Assembly: GCA_022749755.1 (NCBI GenBank)
Contig: CM040442.1
Location: 1,824,663-1,888,662 of the forward strand
Reading direction: 5' to 3'
DNA length: 64,000 nucleotides
From: Azadirachta indica
Taxonomy: Eukaryota > Streptophyta > Magnoliopsida > Sapindales > Meliaceae
Shown here: piece after piece, positions 48,354 to 60,002 of the stretch
Layout: each line of letters begins with the position of its first letter
Position numbering within the stretch: the first letter of the stretch is position 1
The notes under the pieces: generated by a model
Databases searched by the model: none
Told to the model about the DNA's origin: nothing
What the model saw: the letters and a program-made list of their open reading frames with translations, nothing else
Made by a program: the position numbers and the translations under genes

Positions 48354-49509
48354 TTGACCTAATTCAGGAATGAGACAAGAAACTAGAAAACCAAATCAAC
48401 AGAGATAAGTTCAGAGAAATTATTAATTATTTTCAAGATCCATTACGTGTAAACAAGTTGTTGAATACAAACTAACAAGCTCTTGAATACAAAATTAGAT
48501 TAAATTAATAAGATCAGAAGGATGAAGAATCATAACAACAGAATTTTGTTGTCAATCAGCGATAAACAACAAAGAATTCAGAATTTATGAACACCAGATG
48601 AATGATAAAATCACCAATCCGCCAATTGAAAAACCAGAAACAGAAGCCGACTTCAAGGAATGCAAAACTAAAGAGAAGGCCAGCAATAGAAAATCCTGAA
48701 GGAAATAAACAGAGTGATCAGTGATTGCACCTGAACAACGGAACAAGAAGCTGTTTCTGGATCACTGAGAATTAGACAGAGGAACTGTTGTTTGTTTCGT
48801 ATATAGAATAAAGCAAATCATTCTGTTATTGGGTCCTGAAATTCCCCCCAAACTTAAACTGCATCTCAGCCATCCACGTGGTCTCGATAAAAGTAGGATT
48901 GCATGGTCTCAATAAATGAACTATTGGATTGTACTATGGTAGCAGCGATAGTCATTGCAGAAGGTAGATATTCACACAGCAGTGAGTGCAATGCTGAAAT
49001 AATATATAGTAACGTAAACTAGAGAAGGCGAAACAGTAACTGAAGTAGAATGTATCTTGCTTGACTTTATTGAGGAGTACCCCAAATTCAATTTCTAATA
49101 TTGCTGGCAAACTAAGACATTACCAAGTTAGCATACAAGCAACTTTAAATGGAGGTATGAGACAATTGCTGGCAAATTTATGGTTAGAAATCCAAGCAGC
49201 AAATTTGCATCTGGATGCATAATGAAAGTATTCATTACAAGAGATAGAAGCAGAAGAAGTGAAAACTTGTTATTGGGGTAAATTTAACTTGGTTTTGAGA
49301 TTAAATGGATTAAACAAAAATCATCTATCAAAGTTTACTAAGCATTACCTGAACCTCAGACAACCCAACTACACATGCACATTCAACTTCTTTATATCCA
49401 ACACAGTCTAGTTAACAACAATTGAAAACATATAAAAATGTAGTTAAGGGGCAATCAATTAAGCTAATCTATTCACCAGAGTGAAGTCAAGAGACTGACT
49501 CTGTTGATT

Positions 49510-49765
49510 ATCGAGTCAGATGCATTGAATGTAGTGTGCAGTTAGCTGAAGGAAAATCAGGAAGTGGGAAAGAGATTTTCTGAGTTGTATCAGAAATTTA
49601 AGACTTGTTCAAAGGCTGGACCATTGTCAGCTGCAGCATGTTCCAAGGAATTGTAACACAGCTGCTCATAACTCAGCAAAAATAGCTGCAGGACAAGAAA
49701 GCCAATTCAGTTTGGAGGAGATTCCATCTGAGATTGCTCTAATTTGTTCTCTTTCTAATTAATGA
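49510..49765 (+). mobile_element. LINE-type RNase H remnant, second copy
   Basis: Same remnant as at 21,078-21,330, with the same frameshift. It reads HVPRNCNTAA and then EEIPSEIALICSL before a stop. It was carried along by the block duplication. Confidence 0.7.
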
Positions 49766-51627
49766 AATTTCTCTTTAAAAAAAAGTCACCGGGACAAGAG
49801 CAGTTAATTTTATTCAAATAGTTGCCAGCTCAACTCACATGGAATAGTATAGCTGGCAACGTTTGAGGTTGATACAAACCAACTTGGCAGCGATAGCCAA
49901 GGCAATTTAAGGGCCAAACATAAATCCTCTGGCTCTATTCCTAGATTGCAAATTTCATTTTGTGAGCAATCATAGCACAAAATGCAGAATGATTTTATAA
50001 TCCAAGTTTCTTTCTCTATGTTGAGATAAAATATGAACAACAAAAGTACAATTTCAAAAGTCCAATGAATCAATTTGATGATAAAAACAGAAGCTGGAAA
50101 CTTATGCTACTCACACACAATTTTACAAAAATTTAAACAGCTTATGCAGTCTCTACTTCGTGAAGCTACAACATTTAACGACACAAACTTTCAAAATTCA
50201 AGAAAATTTCAGCAGTAAAATTTTCATTTTTTGGTGGTAATTCAACACGGTTTGCTGTTTCACCTAATTTCAGTGAAAATATAGCAAGCAATTAGAAGGT
50301 CACTGAAATCCACAGAGGAAAGCAGAAAATTTGAACAAAATTGCAGCTTTAACAGACAACCAATAAAAGATTTTCTCATTCCGAGTAAAATTCCCATTTC
50401 AAATTCAACAAAATTAAGATATCACTAGCAGATATTTCTTAGGGTTATGATATGTTTGCAACTGTTCAGCAGCAACTAAAGTATATAATAAACACCTATC
50501 ATCCACTCCCTTGACAATTTGTTACCTGTATCACGAACATACCCTTAAACTACTTCACCTAATGGCTTGAAATCAATTTAGTTACAAAATTTTTAAAAGA
50601 AAGAAGAAATCCCAACATTGTTAACCATAAACAATGAAAGATCCCTCATGACTTTTAAGTAATACGTTTCAATTTTACTGCCGAAATTACAATTTGACAT
50701 ACCTTAATCTACTATGAGTTTGAACCATAACCAGAAAGCAATCACCAAGAAGCAAAAGTGCATGTGTTTGTGTACCTGTTACAACAGAGATGGATGGTGC
50801 AGTTACATATGTCTTGGAACAAAACCCAGAAAGCATTTTCTTAAAAACTTCTGCTTTTAGAAAACAACAAAAACACTTCCAAACTTAAAAAGGGTAATAA
50901 CAACTAAAGGAAATATAACCCCAAACGTTGAATGTTTTAAATTTAACCCAAATATTGATATCAAAAGGCTGGTTCTTATCAAACAGAAAAAGGAAAATAA
51001 CAATTTTTCTCAATTTTAATCTTGAAAATATTGCTTCCAATTTAGATACATTTAGAATTCTTAATTAAAATATAATCATCTTTGAATTAGGCCAAATATT
51101 GCTTCTAATTTAGATACACGGTTTGCTTAATTTAAACATCTTAGACCCTGACAGAGAGACAATTTTGAATAATGGTAGTCCTATGACGGTGGAACGCAAA
51201 GGAATCAGGACTAAATTGATATTATGGAGAAGTACATGGCGTAATTTGTTATTTATTCAAATGTATAGCAATACAAATGTTATTATCCCAACAAGGATCA
51301 TTGAAACAACGGTCACTTGTATTTCGCGGTTTCAAATTTGAAAGCAGGAAGCAACGGTAAATTGCAGCGGGAAGAAGAATTGCGCCACAAGTAATTAGCA
51401 ATTTCTCTCTCTAAACAGCTCCTAATTTGCCCACGTTTCAATCGTTTCAAGGAACTTAACGAATATTTCTCTCCGTGAATCAGTTCCCTTCTCTGTTTCT
51501 CCTCTGTCTGCTTCAAACCAAAGCAACGCAGTTCTTAGTTTCGTGAAATTAGACCAAGATTTCTCAACCAGAGATCAATTTCCATCTTCTGTCACTCAAA
51601 TCTGGTTGTTTGAGCGAGTTACAGTAA

Positions 51628-52288
51628 ATGGGCAGTGTGAACATTAGGGAAGTTTGGAGTTCTAATCTTGATTTCGAGGTCTTCTTTCTCAGTCAGTGCT
51701 TAAACAGATTCAATGTTCCGTTAGTGGACACCGAATTTCCGGGTTTTCTACGCAATACACCGACAAACGCGGCAAAGGCGGTGCGGTACGAAGACTTTGA
51801 AGTTTGAAGTGGGTGACTTTTCATGGGTTGTGTGACTTGGTTTACATGCTTAAACTCTTGAGTTGAAATCCGATGCCAGGAAGTGTTTTTGATTTTCTTA
51901 AGTTGGCTTCTGGATATTTCCAATATGTTTACGACATCATGTTTATGGCAAGATTCTGTGACGGGTTGATGGCGGGAACAGAGCGGCAAAGATTTTGAGT
52001 CCGGAGAGATCAGGTGCTGCACATAATGTTGGTTCAGACAGTCTGTTAACAGCAGCTGTTTTTGCTAAAATGAGGAAGATTTATCTGGTTGATGAGCGCT
52101 TTATAGTAGGGTTTTTGTACGGAATCAGTGCGAGAATTCCATTGTCTCGTCCGAAGATTATCGTGCCACCATATTGTCAGCCTTACATTCTTCCTACATC
52201 CTGTCCAAGAATTATCTACTGTGGAAGACCATTGCTTCCCCAACCTCATCACTATGTTCCTTGGCAGTTAGCTAGGTTTCCATGTTGA
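51628..52288 (+). pseudogene. CAF1 deadenylase pseudogene 2
   Basis: Nearly identical to pseudogene 1 and sharing its ~245-base internal deletion (after RYEDF) and the small deletion before the HNVGSD motif. It keeps the full cysteine-rich tail (YCQPYILPTSCPRI, then YCGRPLLPQPHHYVP), where pseudogene 1 has lost about 14 bases. ATG at 51,628; stop at 52,286-52,288. The frame closes soon after the first catalytic box, so no deadenylase is made. Confidence 0.92.
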
Positions 52289-53195
52289 TCTAGTAGTGAA
52301 TGAATGTTTCATGTGCTTAGTGACTTGTACAAAAAACAGTAATAGAGTATTTTGTTCAGATTCATTAACATATCTCAATCTATGATATTTCTTTTCTGCG
52401 TTTTACATCCACATACCAAGAAAATTTACACAATGAATTCTAGTTACATCATTTTGATGAATAACATTGCAATTGGAACAACCTTTCATCAGCCACAACT
52501 TTCATATTACGCATAACTTTATTACAACAATGTTGGATGCCAAATGAAATGCTAGTTTTGAAATGAATCATTTGAATAATTGAATAATACTGAATATATC
52601 TTCTATTTACTGCTGTGGCTCAACAAGACTGTAAGAGAGCTTTCTGTTTAGCCTCCATCAGATGAAGCTTTCTGTACCAAGATTATTGTTATATGTTGTT
52701 GCTATGTTTTGAAGTTATGTCGATTGAAAGGCACTGCAGAAGATAGATATTACATGGCAGTAAGTGGAATGCTGAAACTAGAAAAGAGGAATCGGTAAAC
52801 AGTATACTAAAATGTATCATATGTAACATCGTAGAGCTACATGTAGAAAGTGGCGATTTTGAAGTCTGAAAATAAACAGATTCTATGATGGACAGACAAT
52901 TAATTACCAGGGTTTAATAATGCAGTAGATGAATCTTTAGACAATTAATTCACAATTAATGAAGAAAATAGCAAATGCGAGCTTCCAATTATGTTCACAT
53001 ACATCTATTGAAATGTGCCCAAGCAATAGACATTTACATACAAGTAGCAAGTTCTAAAGATTCTATTTACACATTAGCAGAAAGTTCAAACTGCTTATTA
53101 AGAAAGCTCATAGAAACTCCAAGAAAGGTCTAAACCAAGCCCGATTTCAGGCATGTATAAAACCATGTTTGAGGAAAAACACTAGCCGGATGCAA
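52289..53195. other. Downstream flank of CAF1 pseudogene 2
   Basis: Non-coding. Matches 23,836-24,776 with small indels. No gene seen. Confidence 0.7.
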
Positions 53196-55919
53196 CTATA
53201 AGTCCTGCTTCAGAAGTCTTTTACCCAAAGCATAGCGCTTTCGTTCAATTATATCACTCATGGTTGTGTTTCTTTCAAGACAATTGAGAAAATTGCCGTA
53301 CGATGGATAGAATATGGACGGCGGCTTCTTAACACCTCTGAGGTACTCGTGCTCAAGTGCATCATTGACTGTGATTCTACGTTTTGGATTCAAGCAGAGC
53401 ATTTTCCGGAAACATGTGGAATGAAGGTATGAGTGAAGAAAGTGCGCAACTGCTTGTACAAGCTAAATTATCATTGTTTTGCACTTCAACTTGCACAAGA
53501 GGAATAAATTTGTTTCAAAATTAGTTCAAATGTTTCTTCACAGAAATTAAATCAGCTACATTTTCCAGTTATTTCCCTCATAAACTCAATGACCTCCTTC
53601 CATCATGGTCTACTACAAGGGAGATTAAGGGTACTTTCCAAGAGAAAATATTGATACTCACAGAAAGAAGATCAACGACAGCTGCTTCTAGATCAGGAAA
53701 TGTTTTAGCCAAATCCTACATAGTAACAGACAAAAACAATATTTAATCATATAATGCAAGGATCTCGAAAAAATAAATCAAAGAGAAAACCATTGTAGAG
53801 GATTTCTTACTTGAGGCTCGCAACTAGGATACGAAGTCAGTTCACTTATTCTAGTCACTCCAGGCCAGGTTTCCTCAGTTGGTGTACCCAAAAGACATCA
53901 TAAGGGAAATTTCATGTAAGAAGGCTTATACGTAGAACACAAGAGTATAACCGGTAGTTTTTAAGGCTGTAAAATACCTGAAAATGAGTAGCAACTTATC
54001 CTTCCTTTTTCCAGCGAATAGAGACTCTCCAGTTATCATCTCAGCAAATATACAACCTACAGCCCACACATCTATTGGAGTAGAGTATTCAGTGTAGCCA
54101 AGCAATAGCTCAGATGCTTTGCATGAGGTATGTGCATACTGACAGAATGCATAAAGACAAATTATAAGGACAATGGTGCTGCTATGTTATAAAGCACACA
54201 AGTTAACCCAACTTTTGTTTCTTTATAATGATATAAATTTGAGAAACAGACATCTTAGCAAAATATCGCATTACAAATGATTCAAGAAAACTTATAACAA
54301 AAGTTCTAAATTTTAGGGAAATAGTGTAGAGGAATAAATAACAATTTTGACCGACAGATTCTACTAGCATGTATCTAACTATAATGCTCAGAAAATCATT
54401 CTCCAAGACTTCTTAAAGTGAAATATATGCATTTTCAACAAATGTCTTAAATGTTAAAGGAGATTTGAGGGAAGCAGAACTTACCAGTAAAAAGAACAAA
54501 TTAATGAAAAGAGAATATTATGATCTAGCTAAGGCTAAAAGCTAATAGGTAGAGTTAAAGAATATTCTTTCGGAGGAAGTCAAACTGATAAAGTCCAAAA
54601 TCTGCAATTTTCACTGTGTTGCTTTTGAGATCTATCAGCAGATTGTTTGGTTTCAGATCTCTGTGCAGAACATTAAGTGAATGGTAATATGCCAAACCGA
54701 GAAGAATTTGCTTCAGCATAGCCTGGGACAGAGGAAAATGAAAATTATGTTGCCTGTTAAAAAATCGGAGCATCCAACTTTCACCATTAGGTCCAGTAGT
54801 CATTGTACAAAAATTATAGATGTATTGCTTACTGCCAATTGGCTATTGAGTTGCTGTATCCATATAGTTCTCAACAAAGTCAGTAAATTTTGTACGTTTT
54901 CTTTTCCATTTGTAACATAAACTACAATACCTGAAGTAATATTTTCTTCTTTCGTTCCACACAATGAATGAAGTTTTATGTTCTTCATTTTTGTTACTTT
55001 CACTTTGTTGATTCTTGTAAATGCTGTGTTCTTCCTTTTTTTTTTCGGGGGGGTGAGTGATCAATATGAATTAACATTCTATTTGAACTGCATCTATGTG
55101 ATTTCGTAGCCCAAACAAACCTCAAAATAGGAAAACAAAAGCACAAACATAGCCCAGTAGTTATATGCGTGCTTAGATCAAGTTCTTCTCATGAAGATGT
55201 TCACATTATAATATCTCCACAAATAAAATACGTACAGAAGATTAATTTTAATATTATAATGTTACGTAAAAGAAATCATCTAAGCATGAAGCATGTACCA
55301 TATGCTTTCTGATAGAACAATTAAGCTAGAACTGTATAATCATCTTATCTTCTAAATATCTAAACATGTACCATATGCTTTGTGATGGAACAACAATGCT
55401 CATTCATGAATTAAAATACCAGACAGAATGAAACAAAAAGAACTTGCTTCCTCTTATAACAGGTGGATCCAAAACCATCTTGGTGATGAATGAATTCAGA
55501 TCAAGGTCTAGGTACTCAAAGACAAGAAAAACAAAATTCCTGACGCTAAATACATCCAGCAACCTGCAGACAAATTGTCATCAAATCTGACATCGCACAG
55601 GTAATACTTACAATTTAAACATTTTCAGTAAATGATAAACTCAACATCAAAACTAGCTATCTACTAATTATACAAAGAGACAGGAGTTACGTGAAAATGA
55701 AATCCTATTGAATTCTATTCAAGCAGTATTCAAATTATTAAGCGTACAATTCTGAATACACATACATAAAAATGTGTCCTGAAAAGGAATTATACTGTTG
55801 TCACTCTTTGATTACTAATTTCCCAAGCAAATCTACACATAATGTGTTAGATTCTTCAACCAAAAAAAAAAAAGAATAACAAGTTTTCCAACAATGTAGT
55901 TTTGAATATACATTTCGTC

Positions 55920-55978
<59 letters not shown>

Positions 55979-56503
55979 CATGTCTTAATAGCTGGCCAAT
56001 CACAAACTGGACCAACAAACAGCTAGTCCATTAATTGAGTACCCTGTCTCTACAGTGAAGATATTAACTGATTCTGAGGTCTATCCTCATTGTGCTGTGA
56101 AATAAAACAGGGATAAGTTCTACCTTGGGGCAATTATATCATTATATATCTTGTTTTGTTCAAACACTACTACTACCAAAGTTCACTTCTCAAAATTTAA
56201 TATTAACTCACAAACACATCATCCAGTAAACCCAACTTAGATCTCTACAAATCTGGTTAACAAAATCATTATAATCTGTAGGTTTTAAACTGACCTGACA
56301 ACATTTTCATGTTGCAACTCCTTTAGAAGAGAGACTTCTCTTAGTGTATAGCTTGGAACACCTTCAATCTCATTCCGAATTGTGATCATCTTGATAGCTA
56401 CCAGCTGGCCAGTTATTAGATTGCGACACTTGTAAACCTCACCATAGCCGCCTCGCCCTATCTTCTTAATTTCCTTGTAGTTCCAATTCCTCACATTTTC
56501 CAT
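53196..56503 (-). pseudogene. CDK-like kinase copy E, best preserved but splice-damaged
   Basis: Cyclin-dependent kinase fold in order: exon 1 at 56,295-56,503 ([13 protein letters not shown] loop; VAIK lysine; GVPSYTLRE in place of the PSTAIRE helix); 55,452-55,563 (FVFLVFEYLDLDL); about 54,567-54,722 ([17 protein letters not shown]); 53,978-54,138 ([20 protein letters not shown]); about 53,811-53,894 (LLGTPTEETWPG); 53,662-53,715; 53,196-53,405 (KMLCLNPKRRIT, stop TAG). The inhibitory Tyr of the P-loop is present but its Thr neighbour is Gly. Damage: the donor after 55,452 reads GG in place of GT (copies B and C keep GT), the DFG exon has no GT donor, the LLGTP exon has no AG acceptor, and the last exon's acceptor is GG where B has AG. 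The APE motif reads ASE. The activation segment is shorter than in CDKA. A 5' UTR intron (about 56,509-56,840) precedes the ATG. Family membership is firm; a functional product is doubtful. Confidence 0.75.
55932..55977. repeat. (GT)n microsatellite, about 23 units
   Basis: Uninterrupted GT repeat after a short AT run, inside the first coding intron of kinase E. Kinase C carries a shorter (GT)n in the corresponding intron (47,516-47,537) and kinase B a (TA)n there. Confidence 0.95.
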
Positions 56504-56840
56504 TTGACCTAATTTAACAATGAGACAAGAAATAAGAAAAACCAAATCAACAGAGATAAGTTCAGAGAAATTATTAATTATTTTCAACATCCATTACACG
56601 TAAACAAGTTCTTGAATACAAACTAACAAGCTCTTGAATACAAAATTAGATTAAATCAATCAGATCAGAAAACAGAATTATGTTGCCAATCGGTCAAAAT
56701 TACAAGATCAAAGAATTCAGAATTGACGAACACCAGATGAATGATAAAATTACCGATTCGCCAATTGAAAAGCCAGAAACAGAAGCCGATTTCAAGAAAT
56801 GCAAAATTGAAGATAAACAGAGAGTGATCAGTGATCGCAC

Positions 56841-57481
56841 CTGAACAACGGAACAAGGAGCTGTTTGTGAATCACCGAGAATTAGAGAGAGGAACTGTTG
56901 TTTGTTTCGTTTACGTAGAATAGAGCAAATCATCCTGTCATTGGGTCCTGAAAATCCCGCCAAAACTTAAAGTGCATCTCAGCCATCCACGTGGTCTCCA
57001 TAAACGTAGGATCGTGCGGTCACAGTAAATGAACTATTGGATTGCATTATAGTAGCAGCGACGGTCAGGGATAGGGACTAAATTGATAACATGGAGACAT
57101 AGATGTCCTAATTTGTTATTACTTACACATATAAGGATACAAATGATATTAATCCAAAATAATAAATGAAACAACGGTCACTTGTATTTCGCGGTTTGAA
57201 ATTTGTAAGGCAGCAACGGTCAAGCGGGAAGAAGAATTGCGGTACAAGTAACTAGGGATTTCGCTCTAACGGCTCCTAAATTGCACTCGCTACAGTTGTT
57301 TCGAGGAACTCAACAATATTTCTCTCCGTGAATTAGTTCTCTTATCTTATGTCTTCTCTCTCTGCTTCAAAATAAAGCAACCCAGTTCTTAGTTTCGAGA
57401 AATTCAACAAATATTTCTCAACCTGCGAATAATTTCTGTCTTCTCTCCCTCAAATCTGGTTGTTTATGCGAGTTACAGAAA
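56841..57481. promoter_or_regulatory. Shared head-to-head promoter of kinase E and CAF1
   Basis: Kinase E's non-coding first exon (left edge 56,841) and the CAF1 start codon at 57,482 are divergently oriented with about 0.5 kb between the likely transcript starts. The interval holds TTTTGGCGGGA on the minus strand (56,955-56,965), which fits the E2F consensus, and CCACGTGG (56,987-56,994), a G-box. The left part recurs at the other kinase copies, the right part at the CAF1 pseudogenes; only here are they adjacent. Joint regulation is inference. Confidence 0.6.
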
Positions 57482-58396
57482 ATGGAAACTATTAAAATAA
57501 GGGAAGTTTGGAGTTCTAATCTTGATTCCGAGGTCTTCTACCTCAATCAGTGTCTACACAGATTCAAAATTCTGTCCGTCGACACCGAATTTCCGGGTTT
57601 TCTTCGCAATACACCGAGAAACGCGGCAGACGCGGTGCGGTACGAAGACCTGAAATTTAACGTTGATCAGATGAAAGTAATCCAACTGGGTATGACTCTT
57701 TCTGACGTTAATGGGAATATCTGTTCTACATGGGAGTTCAATTTCTCTGATTTTGATGTCAAGAAAGACCCACATGTTGAATCGTCCATTGATCTATTGA
57801 GGGGTAACGGTCTCGATTTTGAGAAAATCAGGAGAGATGGAATTGTAGGGCGAGTGTTTGTGGGTAAAATTTTGGAGATCCTATCAAGGCATAGAAACTT
57901 GAAGTGGGTGACTTTTCATGGGTTGTATGACTTGGCTTACATGCTTAAACTCTTGAGTGGAAATCCGTTGCCAGGAAGTGTTTTTGATTTTGTTAAGTTG
58001 GCTTCTGGATATTTCGAATTCGTTTACGACATCAAGTTTATGGCAAAATTCTGTGATGGGTTGATGGGCGGGGAGCTTGGGTTGAACAGAGCAGCAAAGA
58101 TTTTGAATCTGGAGAGATCTGGTGATGCACATAATGCTGGTTCAGACAGTCTGTTGACAGCGGCTGTTTTTGCTAAAATGAGGAAGATTTATCGGATTGA
58201 TGAAAGTTTTGTAGTAGGGTTTTTGTATGGAATCAGGACGAGAATTCCAATCTTTCGTTGGAAGATGATGGTGCCACTGTATTGTCATCCTTGCATTCCT
58301 CCTCCATCCTGTCCAAGAGTTGTGTACTGCGGAAGACCATTGCTTCCCCAACCCCATTACTATGTTCCTGTGCAGTTAGCTAGGTTTCCATGTTGA
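57482..58396 (+). CDS. CAF1: CCR4-associated factor 1 (CAF1) deadenylase
   Basis: Single-exon gene of 304 residues. It is a DEDDh-family 3'-5' ribonuclease that shortens mRNA poly(A) tails as part of the CCR4-NOT complex in cytoplasm and nucleus. Catalytic residues are all visible: D34 and E36 in VDTEFPG, D150 in FHGLYDLAYM, and H217 with D222 in HNAGSD. Length and lack of introns fit plant CAF1 genes. The C-terminal tail from about residue 255 is Pro- and Cys-rich (CHPCIPPPSCPR, YCGRPLLPQP) and lies beyond the nuclease fold. The start is the first ATG, and the same ATG is kept in both pseudogenes. It is divergently transcribed from kinase E through a short shared promoter. Two broken copies lie at 23.2 and 51.6 kb. 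Plant CAF1 genes of this type respond to stress and pathogens; the specific role here is not shown by the sequence. Confidence 0.96.
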   Translation: METIKIREVWSSNLDSEVFYLNQCLHRFKILSVDTEFPGFLRNTPRNAADAVRYEDLKFNVDQMKVIQLGMTLSDVNGNICSTWEFNFSDFDVKKDPHVESSIDLLRGNGLDFEKIRRDGIVGRVFVGKILEILSRHRNLKWVTFHGLYDLAYMLKLLSGNPLPGSVFDFVKLASGYFEFVYDIKFMAKFCDGLMGGELGLNRAAKILNLERSGDAHNAGSDSLLTAAVFAKMRKIYRIDESFVVGFLYGIRTRIPIFRWKMMVPLYCHPCIPPPSCPRVVYCGRPLLPQPHYYVPVQLARFPC

Positions 58397-60002
58397 TTGA
58401 GTTGTAAATAACTGTTGCATGTGTTGGGTATATTCTTTAATTCTTTTGTACATCAGATATTTGATGAATTTTATACAGAACAACAGTAGAATATCTTTGT
58501 GAGACTCATTTACATCTTGCAATCTGTGATATTTTATTTTCTGCTCTTCACATCCACATACTCAGAAAAACTTGCACAATGAGTTGCATTTACTTCATTT
58601 TAATGAATAACATTGCAATTGGAACAACCTGTTATTGAAAGCTTAACATTTTCATCAGCCATAACTTTCAAATTGTGCAGAACGCTATTACAACAATGTT
58701 GGAAGCCAAATGGATTTCTAGGTCTGAAAGGAATCATTTGAATACTTGAATAATACTCAATATGTCTTCTGTTAACTGCTGTGGCTCAATATGCCTGCAT
58801 TATCCCTTCAAAAATGTAAGCATCATAATGAGTTAGCACAACGAGCTCAAGCTGAGAAGGAATACCACTATATAAACAATCAGAGTGCATAAAATTCAAG
58901 GCCAAATTAGATAATCTTAGACTGACAGTAACAATATCAATGTTATGTTGCCATATTTTGAAGTACATGGATTGAAAAAGATTGCAGCAGATAGATATTC
59001 ACACAGCAGTAATTGTAATGCTGAAATAATAATAACTTAGACTGAACCAGAGGAATCAGTAAACAGTAAACTAAAGTAGGATGCATCATATTCATAAGTA
59101 ATGTCAAAGAACTTCTTGTAGAAAGTGAGCAATGAAAGTGCATAGATTCTATGTGGACAGACAATTAATAAAGTTTAAGAATGTAGTAGATGGATGACAT
59201 AATGCAAGATAATACCTTTAATTTTCCCAGGGAAAACAAGAAAGCATGTAAATTAACTTTTAAACTTGTAATCATTGACATTCAAACTACAGCCTAGCTT
59301 GACTTCTATAAAGGAGTACCTGAAATTCAATTTCTAATATTGTTTGCAGACTAAGACATTACCAAGTTTAGTGTAAAGGGAACTTTAGAATGGAGGTATG
59401 TTGAGACATTAATTTCTGGCAAATTTATGGACAGACATCCGAGCAGCAAAAATACATCTGGATGCATAATGAAAGTATTCATTACAAAAGGTAAAAGCAG
59501 AAGAAGAGCAAATTTATTATTGGGGTAATTTAACTACATTTTGAGATTAAAATCGATAAAAAGAAAAATCATCCACTACAAGTTTACTAAGCATTAACTG
59601 AAGCTAAACGATCCACTACTAGCCTAGAGGTAAATTGCCTATCTCACGAGGGAAAGGTTCAAGTAAACTACTTCACCAAATCTGTAAAAGAAAGAAGAAA
59701 TACCAAACATTGTTAATCATAAAGAATGAAAATCCCTCTTGAATTTACGTAATGCATTTGAATTTTATCATGATAGAACCAGTAGAAATAGTCCATGTTA
59801 AATAGTCCATGTTGCATCAATGGGCCTTGCTTCAGAAGCAAAAAACTAGTCCATCTTCATAATTTTCTGTGTAATTGTATTTCTATAAGTTCCGTGAGGG
59901 ATCTCACATAAAATGCAAGAGAGATTAAGCATAAACTTTGCCTGCCTATCTTCACAACTACCAATCCAAAAGCACTTCTGGTTTTACCAACTAGTCACAA
60001 CA
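58397..60002. other. CAF1 downstream flank and intergenic DNA
   Basis: No gene recognised. Parts (58,975-59,040, 59,285-59,530, 59,690-59,770) match the stretch between kinase promoters and CAF1 pseudogenes in the duplicated blocks (20,516-20,880, 22,110-22,240). At 59,620-59,666 an A-box-like TAGCCTAGAGG and a partial B-box-like GGTTCAAGTAA suggest a tRNA-derived SINE remnant, replacing about 1.2 kb present in the blocks. Confidence 0.55.

Larger units (their letters stand above)
48260..55585. repeat. Duplicated block 2 (partner 19,825-27,170)
   Basis: Carries part of kinase C exon 1, the LINE remnant (49,510-49,765), CAF1 pseudogene 2 and the 3' exons of kinase E, in the same order as block 1. 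The non-coding stretch 48,955-51,627 within it holds the same promoter/CAF1-downstream junction as near 20,516 and no recognised gene. Unlike block 1 it continues on both sides: into the rest of kinase C on the left and the rest of kinase E on the right. Confidence 0.92.

Noticed and set aside
55833..56018. Minus-strand frame with a poly-Thr-His run
   Set aside because: It is translation of the (GT)n microsatellite in a kinase intron.
57554..58357. Minus-strand open frames opposite the CAF1 gene
   Set aside because: They are shadows of the intact CAF1 reading frame and encode nothing recognisable. The same holds for the antisense frames over both CAF1 pseudogenes.
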